Positions 8,966 through 19,038 of a DNA stretch of 61,777 bases are shown here, piece by piece. Made by a program: the position numbers and the translations under genes. The DNA is from Microbacteriaceae bacterium (GTDB taxonomy: Bacteria; Actinomycetota; Actinomycetes; Actinomycetales; Microbacteriaceae), in the NCBI GenBank assembly GCA_947443745.1, contig CANEXL010000003.1:1-61777 (forward strand). The letters run 5' to 3'. Under the pieces are notes generated by a model, which ran no database searches, was not told where the DNA came from, and saw nothing but the letters and a program-made list of their open reading frames with translations. The stretch's first letter is position 1; every line of letters begins with the position of its first letter.

Positions 8966-10951
8966 TCAACGGTCGTCGCGCTTTGCGGTGAGCGCCAGCA
9001 TTTCGTTGTACGCCTTGAGTTCGGCGTCGCCCGTGCGATCCGCGTTGCGATCAACGCGCTTGGCAAGCTTCACGTCGTTGCGGTTCCACTGAATTGCGAT
9101 GAAAATCGCCATGATGGCATTGGGAATCTCGCCCACGCTCCAGGCGATGCCGCCGCCGTTTTGCTGATCCTGTAACGGACTCACGCCCCACGTGCGGCCC
9201 ATTGCGCCATACCAGTCGGCGAGGAGCAGAGCGTTACCGCTCATGATGGCGAGCCCAAAGAAGGCGTGCATCGTCATGGCAATCAGCAGTTGCAGCAGCC
9301 TAAACGGGTACGACAGCCGAACCGGTACCGGGTCGATGCCGATCAGGGACTGCACAAACAGGTACCCCGTGATCAAGAAGTGCACGATCATCCACTCGTG
9401 ACCAATGTGGTCAATCGCCGACCACCTAAACAGGGGCGAGTAGTAGAACAGCCACAGCGAACCCACGAAGTTGATGGTTGCGAAGGCGGGGTGAGAAATG
9501 AATCCGGCATATTTGGAGTGAACGGCCTTGAGGATCCATTCGCGGCCACCGCGAGAGCCATCGGTACGTTTGAGCACGGCGCGCATCGCCAAGGTCACCG
9601 GGGCGCCGGGCACCAACAGAATCGGGATCATCATGCCGATGGTCATGTGCGCCGCCATATGCGCGCTGAACAGGTAGGCCTCGTAGGAGTTGATGCCGCC
9701 GTTCGTCACATAGAACAGCAGCAGCATGCCGCCGATCCAGGAGACCGTGCGCATGATGGGCCATTTGTCGCCGCGGCGGTTGAGACGATACACACCAAAA
9801 ATGTAGAAGAAGATGGCGAAGGCGGTGATCAGCATCCAGATGAGGTCGAAATTCCACGCCGTGAAGTACTTCTCGAGGGTGAGCTCGGAGGGCAGAACGT
9901 CACCGGTCAGAATCTCTGCGGGGGTCGGCGACTGATTGAGACTCTGCACCACGGGCGTGGCCGTGCGGGAAAGTCCGGCCGCTACTCCGGAGGCAGCCCC
10001 CATGACAGTGAGTTCCAGGGTGGCGAAAATCCAGAAATAACGGGCTTTGGATGTCGCGACCAACCGGCCGATCAGAAAACCGCGTTGCCACAGCCCAAAG
10101 ACTCCGAGAAGGACGAAGAGCGCCACCTTGACCAGAACGAGGAGTCCATAGGGTGTCGTGTACAGGGCCTCCCACGTGCCAAGGCGAACGACGGCGTTGG
10201 CCACGCCCGACACGACCACGACAATGAAGGACACCAGGGCGATGGTGGAATAGCGCGCGACGACGGTCGCGAGGCGGCCGGGCTCGATGGTGCGCTTGAG
10301 AAGGACCAAGACCAGCAGTCCCCCCAGCCAGACCGAGACGAAGACGATGTGCAGGCCGAGTGAGGTAATCGCCATGGCGTGACCGGAGATGCCCGCGGAA
10401 TGCCCCTGCAGCGCCATGGGAACAAGCGTGCCGACCGCGGCAAGCCCCACAAAGAACAGGGCCGTCTGGTTTGTTACGGCGAAACAGAGCACGGCGACCA
10501 GTGCGGCCGTGAAAGTGGTGATGAGCCAGGCCTGGCCGAGGCTGATTTCGGTGAAGAAGAAACCGAGGGCCTTGCCGAAGGATTGGTCCGTAGAGAAGGG
10601 CGTCTGGCTCACGTTCAGAAACGTGAAAATTCCAGTGACCGCGGAGGCGACCGTGAGAACCATGGCCGAAGCGGCGGCCACATCGATGGCCTTGAAGTAC
10701 GCGACCTCGGTGGCGGTGAAGGCCCAGAGCGCCAGCATGACGGCGCCGATGGTCGTCGCAGCCGAGAGGTACACGACGACGGTGACCATTGGGAGGCCAA
10801 AGCGCACGGTAGCGCCGGGGTCACCGATGCTCAGCGGCGCTGCGCCGCCGCCGGAGAAGAGCGCCGCGATGAGCGCGCCACACGCGACCGCCAAGACGAG
10901 GGCGGGGGTGCTCAGGCGAAGGATTCGTGACACAAGTTCAAGCCTAGGCAA
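8966..10951 (-). CDS. Bifunctional CopD-like copper resistance / cytochrome c oxidase assembly (caa3 CtaG) membrane protein
   Basis: CopD-like TM half followed by CtaG-like half (SAHMAAHMTIGMMIPILLVPGAPVTLAMRA; DHIGHEWMIVHFLITGYLF). Confidence 0.85.
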   Translation of the reverse strand: MPRLELVSRILRLSTPALVLAVACGALIAALFSGGGAAPLSIGDPGATVRFGLPMVTVVVYLSAATTIGAVMLALWAFTATEVAYFKAIDVAAASAMVLTVASAVTGIFTFLNVSQTPFSTDQSFGKALGFFFTEISLGQAWLITTFTAALVAVLCFAVTNQTALFFVGLAAVGTLVPMALQGHSAGISGHAMAITSLGLHIVFVSVWLGGLLVLVLLKRTIEPGRLATVVARYSTIALVSFIVVVVSGVANAVVRLGTWEALYTTPYGLLVLVKVALFVLLGVFGLWQRGFLIGRLVATSKARYFWIFATLELTVMGAASGVAAGLSRTATPVVQSLNQSPTPAEILTGDVLPSELTLEKYFTAWNFDLIWMLITAFAIFFYIFGVYRLNRRGDKWPIMRTVSWIGGMLLLFYVTNGGINSYEAYLFSAHMAAHMTIGMMIPILLVPGAPVTLAMRAVLKRTDGSRGGREWILKAVHSKYAGFISHPAFATINFVGSLWLFYYSPLFRWSAIDHIGHEWMIVHFLITGYLFVQSLIGIDPVPVRLSYPFRLLQLLIAMTMHAFFGLAIMSGNALLLADWYGAMGRTWGVSPLQDQQNGGGIAWSVGEIPNAIMAIFIAIQWNRNDVKLAKRVDRNADRTGDAELKAYNEMLALTAKRDDR

Positions 10952-11065
10952 TATTGGGGGGCGTCACGACGAGCATCCGGTCATGAACCGTTATGAGGGC
11001 GCGCGTTAAACGAACAACGGGCACACACCCGAAGGCGTGCACCCGTTGAAACGTGTGAGCTAAAA

Positions 11066-11347
11066 CTAGGCCTTGACTGCTGCCTTGAGCTTGCTACCAG
11101 CGGAGATCTTGACCGAGTGACCGGCGGCGATCTGGATGGTGGCACCAGTCTGGGGGTTACGACCCGTGCGTGCTGCACGTGAGGTGCGCTCTACGGAAAG
11201 GAAACCAGGAATGGTGACCTTGCCGCCCTGAGCGATCTCAGCGGAGATGGTTGCGAACAATGCGTCAAGAACGCCGTTCACAGCTGCCTGCGAAAGGTTG
11301 GTGTGAGCGGCTACTGCTGCGACAACCTCAGACTTGTTGAGAGCCAT
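11066..11347 (-). CDS. hup: HU-family DNA-binding protein
   Basis: MALNKSEVVAAVA...VTIPGFLSVERTSRAARTGRNPQTGATIQIAAGHSVKISAGSKLKAAV. Confidence 0.95.
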   Translation of the reverse strand: MALNKSEVVAAVAAHTNLSQAAVNGVLDALFATISAEIAQGGKVTIPGFLSVERTSRAARTGRNPQTGATIQIAAGHSVKISAGSKLKAAVKA

Positions 11348-11404
11348 TTTTGTCCTCCTGGACGTAGTTGCTACCGGAGTAGCGTCGAATATACAAACGA
11401 AAAC

Positions 11405-11710
11405 TTACCAGCTGGACTTGGTAATACCCGGCAATTCGCCTCGGTGCGCCATATCGCGAAAACGAACACGCGAAATGCCAAACTTCGTGAGAACTCCTCG
11501 GGGACGACCGTCGATGGCGTCGCGGCTGCGAACACGAATCGGCGATGCGTTGCGGGGAAGCTTCTGCAGGGCTACGCGGGCAGCCTCACGGGTCTCGTCG
11601 GTACCGTTGATGTCAACGAGTGCCTTCTTGATTTCAAGGCGCTTGGCGGCATAACGCTCGACAATTACCTTGCGCTGCTCGTTACGGGCAATCTTGCTCT
11701 TCTTAGCCAT
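11405..11710 (-). CDS. rpsN: 30S ribosomal protein S14, zinc-independent (C-) type
   Basis: [20 protein letters not shown]...RCRDS-like region reads [43 protein letters not shown]; no CxxC pairs; long form. Confidence 0.95.
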   Translation of the reverse strand: MAKKSKIARNEQRKVIVERYAAKRLEIKKALVDINGTDETREAARVALQKLPRNASPIRVRSRDAIDGRPRGVLTKFGISRVRFRDMAHRGELPGITKSSW

Positions 11711-11877
11711 TAGCGCTCCTCGCGGAATTCCACGTGCTTGCGCACTACGGGATCGTACTTCTTCAGTACGAGACGGTCTGGGTTGTTACGACGGTTCTTG
11801 CGCGTCACGTAGGTGTATCCCGTGCCAGCGGTCGACTTCATCTTGATAATCGGGCGTACGTCTTGTGCTTTAGCCAT
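11710..11877 (-). CDS. rpmG: 50S ribosomal protein L33, zinc-independent (C-) type
   Basis: Manual minus-strand translation: [55 protein letters not shown]. 55 aa, shorter than every ORF listed in the track. TAATG overlaps with both neighbours. Confidence 0.95.
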   Translation of the reverse strand: MAKAQDVRPIIKMKSTAGTGYTYVTRKNRRNNPDRLVLKKYDPVVRKHVEFREER

Positions 11878-12113
11878 TAGATTTTCTCCCCACGTGCAAG
11901 GAGATCCTTGACGACGGACTCAATGCCACGTACGTCGATAACCTTGATGCCCTTAGCTGACAATTGCAGCGTGACGTTGCGGCGAAGCGAAGGTACGTAG
12001 TACTTCTTCTTCTGGATGTTGGGGTCGAAACGACGCTTCGTGCGTCGGTGCGAGTGTGAAATGTTGTGACCGAAGCCAGGAATGGCTCCGGTAACTTGAC
12101 AGGTCGCAGCCAT
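11877..12113 (-). CDS. rpmB: 50S ribosomal protein L28
   Basis: [63 protein letters not shown] track start is too long; AGGAGG upstream of ATG 12113. Confidence 0.95.
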   Translation of the reverse strand: MAATCQVTGAIPGFGHNISHSHRRTKRRFDPNIQKKKYYVPSLRRNVTLQLSAKGIKVIDVRGIESVVKDLLARGEKI

Positions 12114-12132
12114 GTCTATCCTCCTAATACCG

Positions 12133-12150
12133 TAAGGCGAATGCCTTACC
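12133..12150. promoter_or_regulatory. Perfect 7-bp inverted repeat (gtaaggc-gaat-gccttac) just upstream of rpmB
   Basis: gtaaggc 12133-12139 and gccttac 12144-12150, 4-nt loop. Confidence 0.5.
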
Positions 12151-12322
12151 CAAGATTTCTTGTCGACACGCAAAAAACCAGCAATCTTGCGACTGCGGCG
12201 TAAAGCGCGCTGCCGAACGAGGAATTCCGTCCAGCCAAGGATCAACTCTATGTCAGAGCAGCCATTTCCTGCAAACTCGTGTCGCTTTTAAGATGCCGGT
12301 GTGGCAGGTGTGGCCGGTGCGC

Positions 12323-12417
12323 TGCAGGGCAGCAGGGCAGCAGAGCAGCAGAGCAGCAGAGCAGCAGAGCAGCAGGGCAGCAGGGCAGCAGGACAGCAGA
12401 GCAGCAGAGCAGCAGGG
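12323..12417. repeat. 8-bp tandem array (agcagggc / agcagagc), about 12 copies
   Basis: Direct reading of agcagggcagcagggcagcagagcagcagagc...; period 8 is not a codon multiple. Confidence 0.9.
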
Positions 12418-12629
12418 TGTTTTGCGTCATATCGGCGTGATTCCCCTCCCGCCCATCGCCCCCTTCACCGGCTCCAATCGAGACGTCGCAATTTGTGGTC
12501 TCCGAAGCACCGACCCTCATCGACATGACGCATTTCGCGACCGACACGCCGACGGAGGTCGCGAAACGCGACCACTCGATGAGACCTTGGCTGATTCAGG
12601 CCGCGAAACGCGACCACTCGCTGCATCGT

Positions 12630-12677
12630 CAGGGGGTCCGCGGGTCAGGGGGTCCGCGGGTCAGGGGGTCCGCGGGT
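12630..12677. repeat. 16-bp tandem array cagggggtccgcgggt x3
   Basis: Identical copies at 12630, 12646, 12662. Confidence 0.9.
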
Positions 12678-12685
12678 CAGGGGAT

Positions 12686-12790
12686 CAGGGGTCGCAGGAT
12701 CAGGAGTCGCAGGATCAGGAGTCGCAGGATCAGGAGTCGCGGGATCAGGAGTCGCGGGATCAGGGGTCGCAGGATTAGGGGTCGCGGGAT
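12686..12790. repeat. 15-bp tandem array cagg(a/g)gtcgc(a/g)ggat x7, abutting the zur stop codon
   Basis: Copies start at 12686, 12701, 12716, 12731, 12746, 12761 and 12776; the stop codon of the Fur-family gene is at 12790-12792. Confidence 0.9.
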
Positions 12791-13197
12791 TAGTGGGGAG
12801 AGGGCGTGGAGCAGGCGGCGCACAGGCCAAAGACGTCAACCACGTGCTGCGCGCGGGTGAAACCGTGTTCGGCGGCAACTTCTTGGGCCCAAGCTTCGAC
12901 GGCGTGCGCCTCGATCTCGACGGTCAGCCCACACGAGCGGCAGATCAAGTGGTGGTGGTGGCCAGAGCTGGAGCAGGCGCGAAACAGGTTCTCGCCGTCG
13001 GGCGACTGCAAACTGTCGGCCTCGCCGGCAGTCGCAAGGTCGGCGAGCGCCCGATACACCGTGGCCAGCCCGATGGGCGACCCACCGTCACGCAGGACCG
13101 AGTGCAAGGCCTGCGCGCTCACAAAGCCGTCGTTGCGGCTGAGCGCGTCGCGCACGGCCTCGCGCTGCCACGTATTGCGCTTGGCGCCGGGTGTCAT
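12790..13197 (-). CDS. zur: Fur-family transcriptional regulator, probably Zur
   Basis: MTPGAKRNTWQREAVRDAL...GLATVYRALADLA...GHHHHLICRSCGLTVEI...CAAC; adjacent to zinc ABC genes. Start at 13197 preferred over the ORF-track start at 13317. Confidence 0.85.
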   Translation of the reverse strand: MTPGAKRNTWQREAVRDALSRNDGFVSAQALHSVLRDGGSPIGLATVYRALADLATAGEADSLQSPDGENLFRACSSSGHHHHLICRSCGLTVEIEAHAVEAWAQEVAAEHGFTRAQHVVDVFGLCAACSTPSPH

Positions 13198-13273
13198 GAC
13201 AGCGCCTTTCGGCCCCAGAGACCGTTCGGGCCAAGACCACGTTCCATCGAGAGAACGGTGAAGAGAATCTCGT

Positions 13274-14071
13274 TCATGCGCGTGCTCCCGACCGCACTCG
13301 GCTGATTCCGAGCGCAATAACGAAGATACCCGCTGCGACTAGTGCGACGCTTGCTCCGGCGCTCACCGCCCAGGTTCGCGAAATGAGGAGCCCAATGAGC
13401 CCGGCCGCAACACCGAGGGTCGGGGCGAGAAAGAGCATGGTCGTCGCCTTCGCGGTGAGCAGGCGCGCGGCGGCGGGCGGCGCTGCGATCAAGGAGATGG
13501 CCAAGATGGCGCCGACCGCGGGGAGCGCCGCAATGACCGTAAGGGTGGTGAGAAGGAGAAGGAGGGCGTCCATCGCTGTTTCATTGAAACCCGCTGCCCG
13601 ATACCCGCGAGGGTCGAAGACCGCGAAGATGAGCTGCTTGCCGGCAAAGATCAGCACGAGAACGGTAACCACAAGAGCAGCACCGGCGAAGAGGGCGTCG
13701 GTCCACGAGGAGGCCAGAACCGAACCGAACAGGAAGCTATCCACGTGAATGGGAATGTTGGGGTTCAGGGCCTGCAATACGACTCCAAAGGCAAACCCTG
13801 CGGTCAACATGACCCCAGAAGCGGCTTGAGCACCCTGCCTCCGCATCTTGCCAATCAGCGCCAGGCCGCCCACCAAAATGAGGCTGGCCACGGCCGCCCC
13901 AATCTGCACGTTGACCCCCGCAACGGCCGCGAGAACGGCCCCCGGGAATGTGGCGTGGGTAAGAGCCTGAGCGAATAGCACGCGGCGACGCAGCACCACG
14001 AACGTTCCGACGAGGCCACTCAGGGCGCCCACCAACGTAATGACGATAAGGGCGCGATCGAAATAACTCAT
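13274..14071 (-). CDS. Metal (zinc) ABC transporter permease, ZnuB family
   Basis: ABC-3 permease: [62 protein letters not shown]. Confidence 0.9.
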   Translation of the reverse strand: MSYFDRALIVITLVGALSGLVGTFVVLRRRVLFAQALTHATFPGAVLAAVAGVNVQIGAAVASLILVGGLALIGKMRRQGAQAASGVMLTAGFAFGVVLQALNPNIPIHVDSFLFGSVLASSWTDALFAGAALVVTVLVLIFAGKQLIFAVFDPRGYRAAGFNETAMDALLLLLTTLTVIAALPAVGAILAISLIAAPPAAARLLTAKATTMLFLAPTLGVAAGLIGLLISRTWAVSAGASVALVAAGIFVIALGISRVRSGARA

Positions 14072-14973
14072 GCGGACTTCTCCGCCGGCTCGCGGGCGTC
14101 GCGTACGCGAAGCGAACCCGAACGAGAGGAGAACGCCCGCACAGCCCGCCAGCCGAGCATGACCACGTAGCCCAACACAAAGACGAGCACGACGGTAGCA
14201 CCACCGGGAATGGCAACGTCGGCGCTGACCGACAAGCCAAAGGCAACGGCCAAGCCAATCCAGGATGCCAGCATCGCGAATCCTGCGGAGACGACGAACA
14301 GAAGAGAGAGCCGGCCGGTGGCGAGGCGGGCGACGGCACCCGGAACAATCAGTACCGCCAGCACGAGCAAGTTACCGACCGCGCTTGAAGCGGCCACCAC
14401 CACGAGAGCAATGGCCACGTTAAGAGTCAGGTTGATCACGACGGGACGATACCCGGCAGCCCCCGCCGCCGACCGATCGAAGGCCAAAAACAGTTGACCG
14501 CGAAAGGTCACGATCATCAGAAGGAGCGCAATGACGGCAACGACCGAGGTAATGACGACCTCGGTGGGGGTCACCGTGAGCAGGTGCCCGAACAACAGCG
14601 ACTCGAGTTGGCCGGAGAAGTCGCTGGAGCGCGACACAAAAATCACACCGAGGCTGAACATTGCCGTCAACACGATAGCAATGGTCGCGTCCGAGCTAAC
14701 TTTTCGATTGGCGAGCAGCGTGAGCACGATTGCCGCCGCAATCGCCGCAATCAGTGCCCCGACATACAGGCCCTCGCGACCGCCCACGACGAATCCCGCC
14801 GCGATGCCAGGGAACACCGCATGAGTGAGGCCATCCGATAAGAATTCAAGTCCGCGCAGGTTAATGAAAACCCCAATGACCCCGGCGGCGACGCTCAAAA
14901 CGAGCAACACCAGTAACGCCCGCCCCATAAAGGGCAAGGCGAAAGCCGTGGTCAGGGAGTCGAGGACGGTCAT
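14068..14973 (-). CDS. Metal (zinc) ABC transporter permease, ZnuB family (second copy)
   Basis: [29 protein letters not shown]...[23 protein letters not shown] overlap with 13274..14071. Confidence 0.9.
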   Translation of the reverse strand: MTVLDSLTTAFALPFMGRALLVLLVLSVAAGVIGVFINLRGLEFLSDGLTHAVFPGIAAGFVVGGREGLYVGALIAAIAAAIVLTLLANRKVSSDATIAIVLTAMFSLGVIFVSRSSDFSGQLESLLFGHLLTVTPTEVVITSVVAVIALLLMIVTFRGQLFLAFDRSAAGAAGYRPVVINLTLNVAIALVVVAASSAVGNLLVLAVLIVPGAVARLATGRLSLLFVVSAGFAMLASWIGLAVAFGLSVSADVAIPGGATVVLVFVLGYVVMLGWRAVRAFSSRSGSLRVRDAREPAEKSA

Positions 14974-14975
14974 TC

Positions 14976-15755
14976 TTAGTGGCCGTCGTGACCGGGAAGA
15001 ACCACGGTGTGCTCGTCGACCTCGACCTGAACACCGCTGAACGCAGCCTGCAGGTTTTCGAGGGTGAGCACATCCGCCAATGTTCCGAAGGCAATTTGTG
15101 TACCGTTGACCAACAAAACGGTGTCACAGACCTCGCGCGCCAACACCAGATCGTGGGTCGTAATCAACACGGCAACACCATTACTTTTCAATTCCCGGAT
15201 GGTCTCCACCAGAGCATCACGGTTGGGTTGATCTAGTCCGTTAAAAGGTTCGTCGAGAAGCAACATGCGGGGGTTCGCGGCAAGCGCTCGCGCAAGAAGC
15301 CCGCGCTGTTGCTGGCCGCCCGAGAGCATGCCAAACCGTATCTTCGCCAAAGCAGTGAGCCCCGTTACGCGCAAGGCTTCCGCAACGGCGGCGCGATCGG
15401 CGCGAGCTGGCAAACGCCACCACCCCAGTCGGCGATAGCGCCCCATCATGACGACCTGTTCGAGCGAGACGGGAAACTCGTGGTCGACCTCGTCGCTTTG
15501 TGGCAGGTATCCCAGTGAGCGTGAGGTGTCGGCACTGCGATCGGCGCCAAAAATGTGCAGGGTTCCCGCCGCGAGCGGAAGCATGCCCAGCACGCCTTTC
15601 AAGAACGTTGACTTGCCGGATCCGTTGGGACCAATCAGTGCCAGCGCCTCACCCGCGTGCACAGTAAGGGTCACCCCATCGAGCGCCACGTCATGGCCGT
15701 AGGCGAAGGCTGCCCCCGACAATTCGAGAACCGCGGGAGCGGCAGAAAAGGTCAT
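14976..15755 (-). CDS. znuC: Metal (zinc) ABC transporter ATP-binding protein
   Basis: [45 protein letters not shown]; start at 15755 overlaps the upstream stop. Confidence 0.9.
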   Translation of the reverse strand: MTFSAAPAVLELSGAAFAYGHDVALDGVTLTVHAGEALALIGPNGSGKSTFLKGVLGMLPLAAGTLHIFGADRSADTSRSLGYLPQSDEVDHEFPVSLEQVVMMGRYRRLGWWRLPARADRAAVAEALRVTGLTALAKIRFGMLSGGQQQRGLLARALAANPRMLLLDEPFNGLDQPNRDALVETIRELKSNGVAVLITTHDLVLAREVCDTVLLVNGTQIAFGTLADVLTLENLQAAFSGVQVEVDEHTVVLPGHDGH

Positions 15756-16699
15756 AGGGAAAGTGTGGCAGGTAGCGGCAGGACTGCGTAGCCCCACGAA
15801 TCCATCAAGACCGTGACGTTATGGATGGTGGAGGAAAGGTATGTTTCCCCCGCCGAACCGGGTGCTCCCAGCGAGTCGGAATAGAGAGCATTTGCGCCAG
15901 AGAAAACCTTCACGCCAGCTTCCTCCGCGATGGTGGTAGCCAGTTTCGGCGACAGTGACGCTTCGGAGAAGACAGCCTTGGCACCGGTTGTTTTGATGGC
16001 CGCAATCAACGTGTCGAGTTCGGCGGCGCTGGGCTCGGCATTGTCATCGAGGCTTGGAATGATCGATCCCACAAACGTGATGTCGTAGGCGTCATAGAAG
16101 TAGGTGAACGCGTCATGGTTGGTCACCAGTAAGCGTTCGGCCACGGGAACCTGCTCGACGTTGTCGCTCACCCAGGTGTTCAGTGCTGTCAGCTGCGCCT
16201 CGTAGGTCGCGGCGTTGGTCGCGAAGGCATCCGCCTGTTCCGGCTCTGCGGCGGCGAATCCCGCAGCAATGTTTTGCACCATCATGACGGCGTTGGCGGG
16301 GTTGGTCCAGATGTGCGGGTCGTTGCCGATGAGGGTCACTCCCGTGGAGGCGTCGATGACGGTGCCATCGAATCCGGATGCGTCAATGGCGTCCTTGAGC
16401 CACGCCTCCAAGTCGACCCCGCTGGTGACGAGGACCTTGGCGGCACCGAGGTCGAGCAGATTCTTTGCCGACGGGTCAAACCCGTGCACGCTTTGGTTCG
16501 CCTGAACGAGGCCGGTGACGGTGGCCGCTGAGCCGGCAATCTGGCGCGAGAAGTCAGCGACCTGCGTGGTGGTGGCGACGACGGCAAGTTTGGTGGGCGC
16601 TGCGGGGGTGGGCGAGGCGCATCCGCTCAGGGCAAGCACGGTACCGACAACGGCAACGACGGCCGTCGTGATGCCGATGGCCTTCTTTCGTAAATTCAT
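15752..16699 (-). CDS. znuA: Zinc ABC transporter substrate-binding lipoprotein (cluster A-I)
   Basis: Lipobox VLALSGCASP; VHGFDPSAKNLLDL, NDPHIWTNP, LLVTNHDAFTYF, ALYSDSLG. Confidence 0.9.
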   Translation of the reverse strand: MNLRKKAIGITTAVVAVVGTVLALSGCASPTPAAPTKLAVVATTTQVADFSRQIAGSAATVTGLVQANQSVHGFDPSAKNLLDLGAAKVLVTSGVDLEAWLKDAIDASGFDGTVIDASTGVTLIGNDPHIWTNPANAVMMVQNIAAGFAAAEPEQADAFATNAATYEAQLTALNTWVSDNVEQVPVAERLLVTNHDAFTYFYDAYDITFVGSIIPSLDDNAEPSAAELDTLIAAIKTTGAKAVFSEASLSPKLATTIAEEAGVKVFSGANALYSDSLGAPGSAGETYLSSTIHNVTVLMDSWGYAVLPLPATLSL

Positions 16700-16717
16700 G
16701 GTTTAACCGTAGGCTTA

Positions 16718-16734
16718 TTGATAATGATTGTCAA
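16718..16734. promoter_or_regulatory. Candidate Zur box ttgataatgattgtcaa
   Basis: 17-bp imperfect palindrome (reverse complement ttgacaatcattatcaa) 18 bp upstream of znuA ATG; resembles known actinobacterial Zur/Fur-type boxes. Confidence 0.75.
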
Positions 16735-16775
16735 TATGAGTAGTGAGCCTCAGGGTGCGGGCGTAAAATTGGCGC

Positions 16776-17690
16776 ATGGCCGTTCCAAAGATCCTTCTCT
16801 ACTACGCGTTCACGCCGTTGGCCGACCCCGAGGCCATTCGACTCTGGCAGCGCGACCTCTGTGAATCACTGAACCTGCGCGGGCGCATCCTGATTTCACG
16901 CCACGGTATTAACGGCACCGTGGGCGGCGACCTCCCCAACATGAAGAGGTACCTGCGCAAGACGCGCGAGTTCGCTGGCTTCAAAGAAATGGATGCCAAG
17001 TGGAGCGAGGGCACCTCCATTGACGCCGAGGGCTTCAGCGCCGACTTTCCACGCCTAAGCGTCAAGGTGCGCGACGAGATCGTGAGTTTCGGGGTTCCCG
17101 ATGAGATCACGGTCGATAGCAACGGTGTCGTCGGCGGCGGAACCATGCTGAACGCCGACAGTCTCGATGCGCTGGTGGCCGAGCGCGGTGACGACGTCGT
17201 GTTCTTCGACGGGCGTAACGCCTTCGAGGCCGAGATTGGGCGCTTTCGTGGCGCTGTGATTCCGGATGTTCGCACGACCCACGACTTCATCGCCGAACTC
17301 GAGAGTGGCAAATACGACCACCTCAAAGACAAGCCCATCGTGACCTATTGCACCGGGGGCATTCGCTGCGAGGTTCTCACGCCCCTCATGACGGCGCGCG
17401 GTTTCTCGGAGGTCTACCAGCTCGATGGCGGCATCGTGCGGTACGGCGAGGCCCGCGGCAACGATGGTCTCTGGGATGGATCGCTGTATGTCTTCGATCA
17501 GCGGATGTCGATTGACTTCGCCCCCGGGGCTGCCGTTCTCGGGACCTGTGTCGCCTGCGGGGTATCAACCAAGCACATGATGAACTGCGTCGAGTCCGCG
17601 TGCCGCGAACAACTCGTGGTGTGCGAGAGCTGCTCGGGCACGCAGGTTACGTGCGTCGAGCACGCGGGGTTCGCCGCCATCACGTCTTAG
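16776..17690 (+). CDS. trhO: Rhodanese-related sulfurtransferase (TrhO/YceA, UPF0176)
   Basis: [23 protein letters not shown] rhodanese loop, Cys-rich C-terminus [29 protein letters not shown]. Confidence 0.9.
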   Translation: MAVPKILLYYAFTPLADPEAIRLWQRDLCESLNLRGRILISRHGINGTVGGDLPNMKRYLRKTREFAGFKEMDAKWSEGTSIDAEGFSADFPRLSVKVRDEIVSFGVPDEITVDSNGVVGGGTMLNADSLDALVAERGDDVVFFDGRNAFEAEIGRFRGAVIPDVRTTHDFIAELESGKYDHLKDKPIVTYCTGGIRCEVLTPLMTARGFSEVYQLDGGIVRYGEARGNDGLWDGSLYVFDQRMSIDFAPGAAVLGTCVACGVSTKHMMNCVESACREQLVVCESCSGTQVTCVEHAGFAAITS

Positions 17691-17751
17691 CGTCTGGCGT
17701 CCTAGCGTCCTAGCGGCCTGGCGTTGCAAACCGCCGCGCCACCAGAACGTC

Positions 17752-17786
17752 AGAAAGGCCGCCGTGATCATCACGGCGGCCTTTCT
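17752..17786. terminator. Bidirectional hairpin terminator
   Basis: Perfect palindrome agaaaggccgccgtga-tca-tcacggcggcctttct between convergent genes. Confidence 0.85.
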
Positions 17787-17804
17787 GTTGCTGCGATCTA
17801 CGAA

Positions 17805-18080
17805 CTAATCGTTGTCGTTGCGCTTGGCTGCATTGCGACGACGAATGCCCAGAATGATGAGCGCTGCGGCACCGAGAACGATGACGATAACGCTCACAAT
17901 CAGGAGCGTGTTGTTTTGCTCGCCGTTGACCCCCGCGTGAACAAGAGTCCCAGCTAATGCTGCATTTTGGCTCGAGAGGAGAGCCGCGAGTGCAAGGAAG
18001 GCTCCAAGGACGACGAAGCGGGTACGTTTTTTCACGAAGAACCTCCGGGGGCTAGCGTGTTTCTGCCAAGCGGGAGGCAT
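17805..18080 (-). CDS. Small secreted/membrane protein
   Basis: N-terminal signal-like helix, C-terminal TM (LLIVSVIVIVLGAAALIILGI) and basic tail; start uncertain. Confidence 0.5.
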   Translation of the reverse strand: MPPAWQKHASPRRFFVKKRTRFVVLGAFLALAALLSSQNAALAGTLVHAGVNGEQNNTLLIVSVIVIVLGAAALIILGIRRRNAAKRNDND

Positions 18081-18158
18081 CTCTGAAACAGTACTAGGCA
18101 GTCGGCCTGCCGCTCAAGTACTTCTTTGAGGCTGGCGTTGATGGCCAGGACGATGAGT

Positions 18159-18983
18159 CTAGGAAGACGTCGCCAACGCGTTCGCGACGAGGAGGCGAAT
18201 CAGCGAATCCACGTCTTGTTCGGCAGCGATGGCATCCACTCGCAGGCCATAGGCGCGAGCATCTTTTGCGGTGCGGGGGCCAATCGCCGCGATCAATGTG
18301 TCCGCGGGGATATCCCCCATTTGCAGCGCAATCTGCTCGCCCGCGCTCCCCGAGGTCACCAGAACGGCGTTGAAACCACCCTCGCGAACCTCGCGAATGA
18401 TCGCGTCATCAACAGGAATACCGACGGTGCGATACGCCACGACGGAGCGAACGTTGTGGCCGATGCGCTTCAAGCCCTCGGTCAGAACGGGAACGGCTAT
18501 CTGTGACCGCAGAGTCAGGATGCGCAAGGGGACCACACCATCAGTGGCGTTAGACCACGTCTCGAGCATGCCGTGAGCGGTATTTTCTTCACTGGGAACG
18601 AGGTCTGCTCGGTACCCGGCGGCGCGCAGTGCCGATGCGGTGGTTTCTCCGACAGCGGCAACACGGGTGCTGGCCGGAATGACGGCGCCGTAGGCCGCCA
18701 TCACATCAACAGTGGTCGCGCTGGTCATCGTGACCCAGTCAAACTTGCCGGCGGCGAGGTCGGCAAATGCCTCTTGGAGTGCCGCGACGTCATCCGTGGT
18801 TTCAAAGTTGACCATCGGGGCGATTATCGGGGTTGCGCCTTTAGACCGCAGCGCAGACGCAACGGAATCTCCCCAGGGGCCGCCCCGGGGTACGAGAACT
18901 TTGCGACCGTACAACGGGCGCGTCTCAATTGGTGAAGTTAAAGACATCTCTCCCATTGTGAGACGGTCTGGCTCAGCATCCAA
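18159..18983 (-). CDS. hemD: Uroporphyrinogen-III synthase
   Basis: RKVLVPRGGPWGDSVASALRSKGATP, VTMTSATTVDVM, VAAVGETTASALRAAGYRADLVP, AIGPRTAKDARAYGLRVD. Confidence 0.85.
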   Translation of the reverse strand: MDAEPDRLTMGEMSLTSPIETRPLYGRKVLVPRGGPWGDSVASALRSKGATPIIAPMVNFETTDDVAALQEAFADLAAGKFDWVTMTSATTVDVMAAYGAVIPASTRVAAVGETTASALRAAGYRADLVPSEENTAHGMLETWSNATDGVVPLRILTLRSQIAVPVLTEGLKRIGHNVRSVVAYRTVGIPVDDAIIREVREGGFNAVLVTSGSAGEQIALQMGDIPADTLIAAIGPRTAKDARAYGLRVDAIAAEQDVDSLIRLLVANALATSS

Positions 18984-19038
18984 ATTGAGAACGCCCCGCT
19001 AGGTCACGAAACGGTGACAACTTTTGAGCAAAATATTG

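Noticed and set aside
9266-10363. 365-aa plus-strand ORF
   Set aside because: Antisense to the CopD/CtaG gene; His/Gln/Asp-rich mirror translation.
11020-11062. Possible hairpin terminator after hup (aacgggcacac...gtgcacccgtt)
   Set aside because: Stem is imperfect and I could not support a clean structure by eye.
12323-12790. CRISPR array
   Set aside because: Head-to-tail short repeats without spacers, no cas genes in the window.
12293-12878. ORFs with QQSSRAAEQQ or DPATPDPATP repeats
   Set aside because: Translations of non-coding tandem arrays; the 8-bp and 16-bp periods are not codon multiples.
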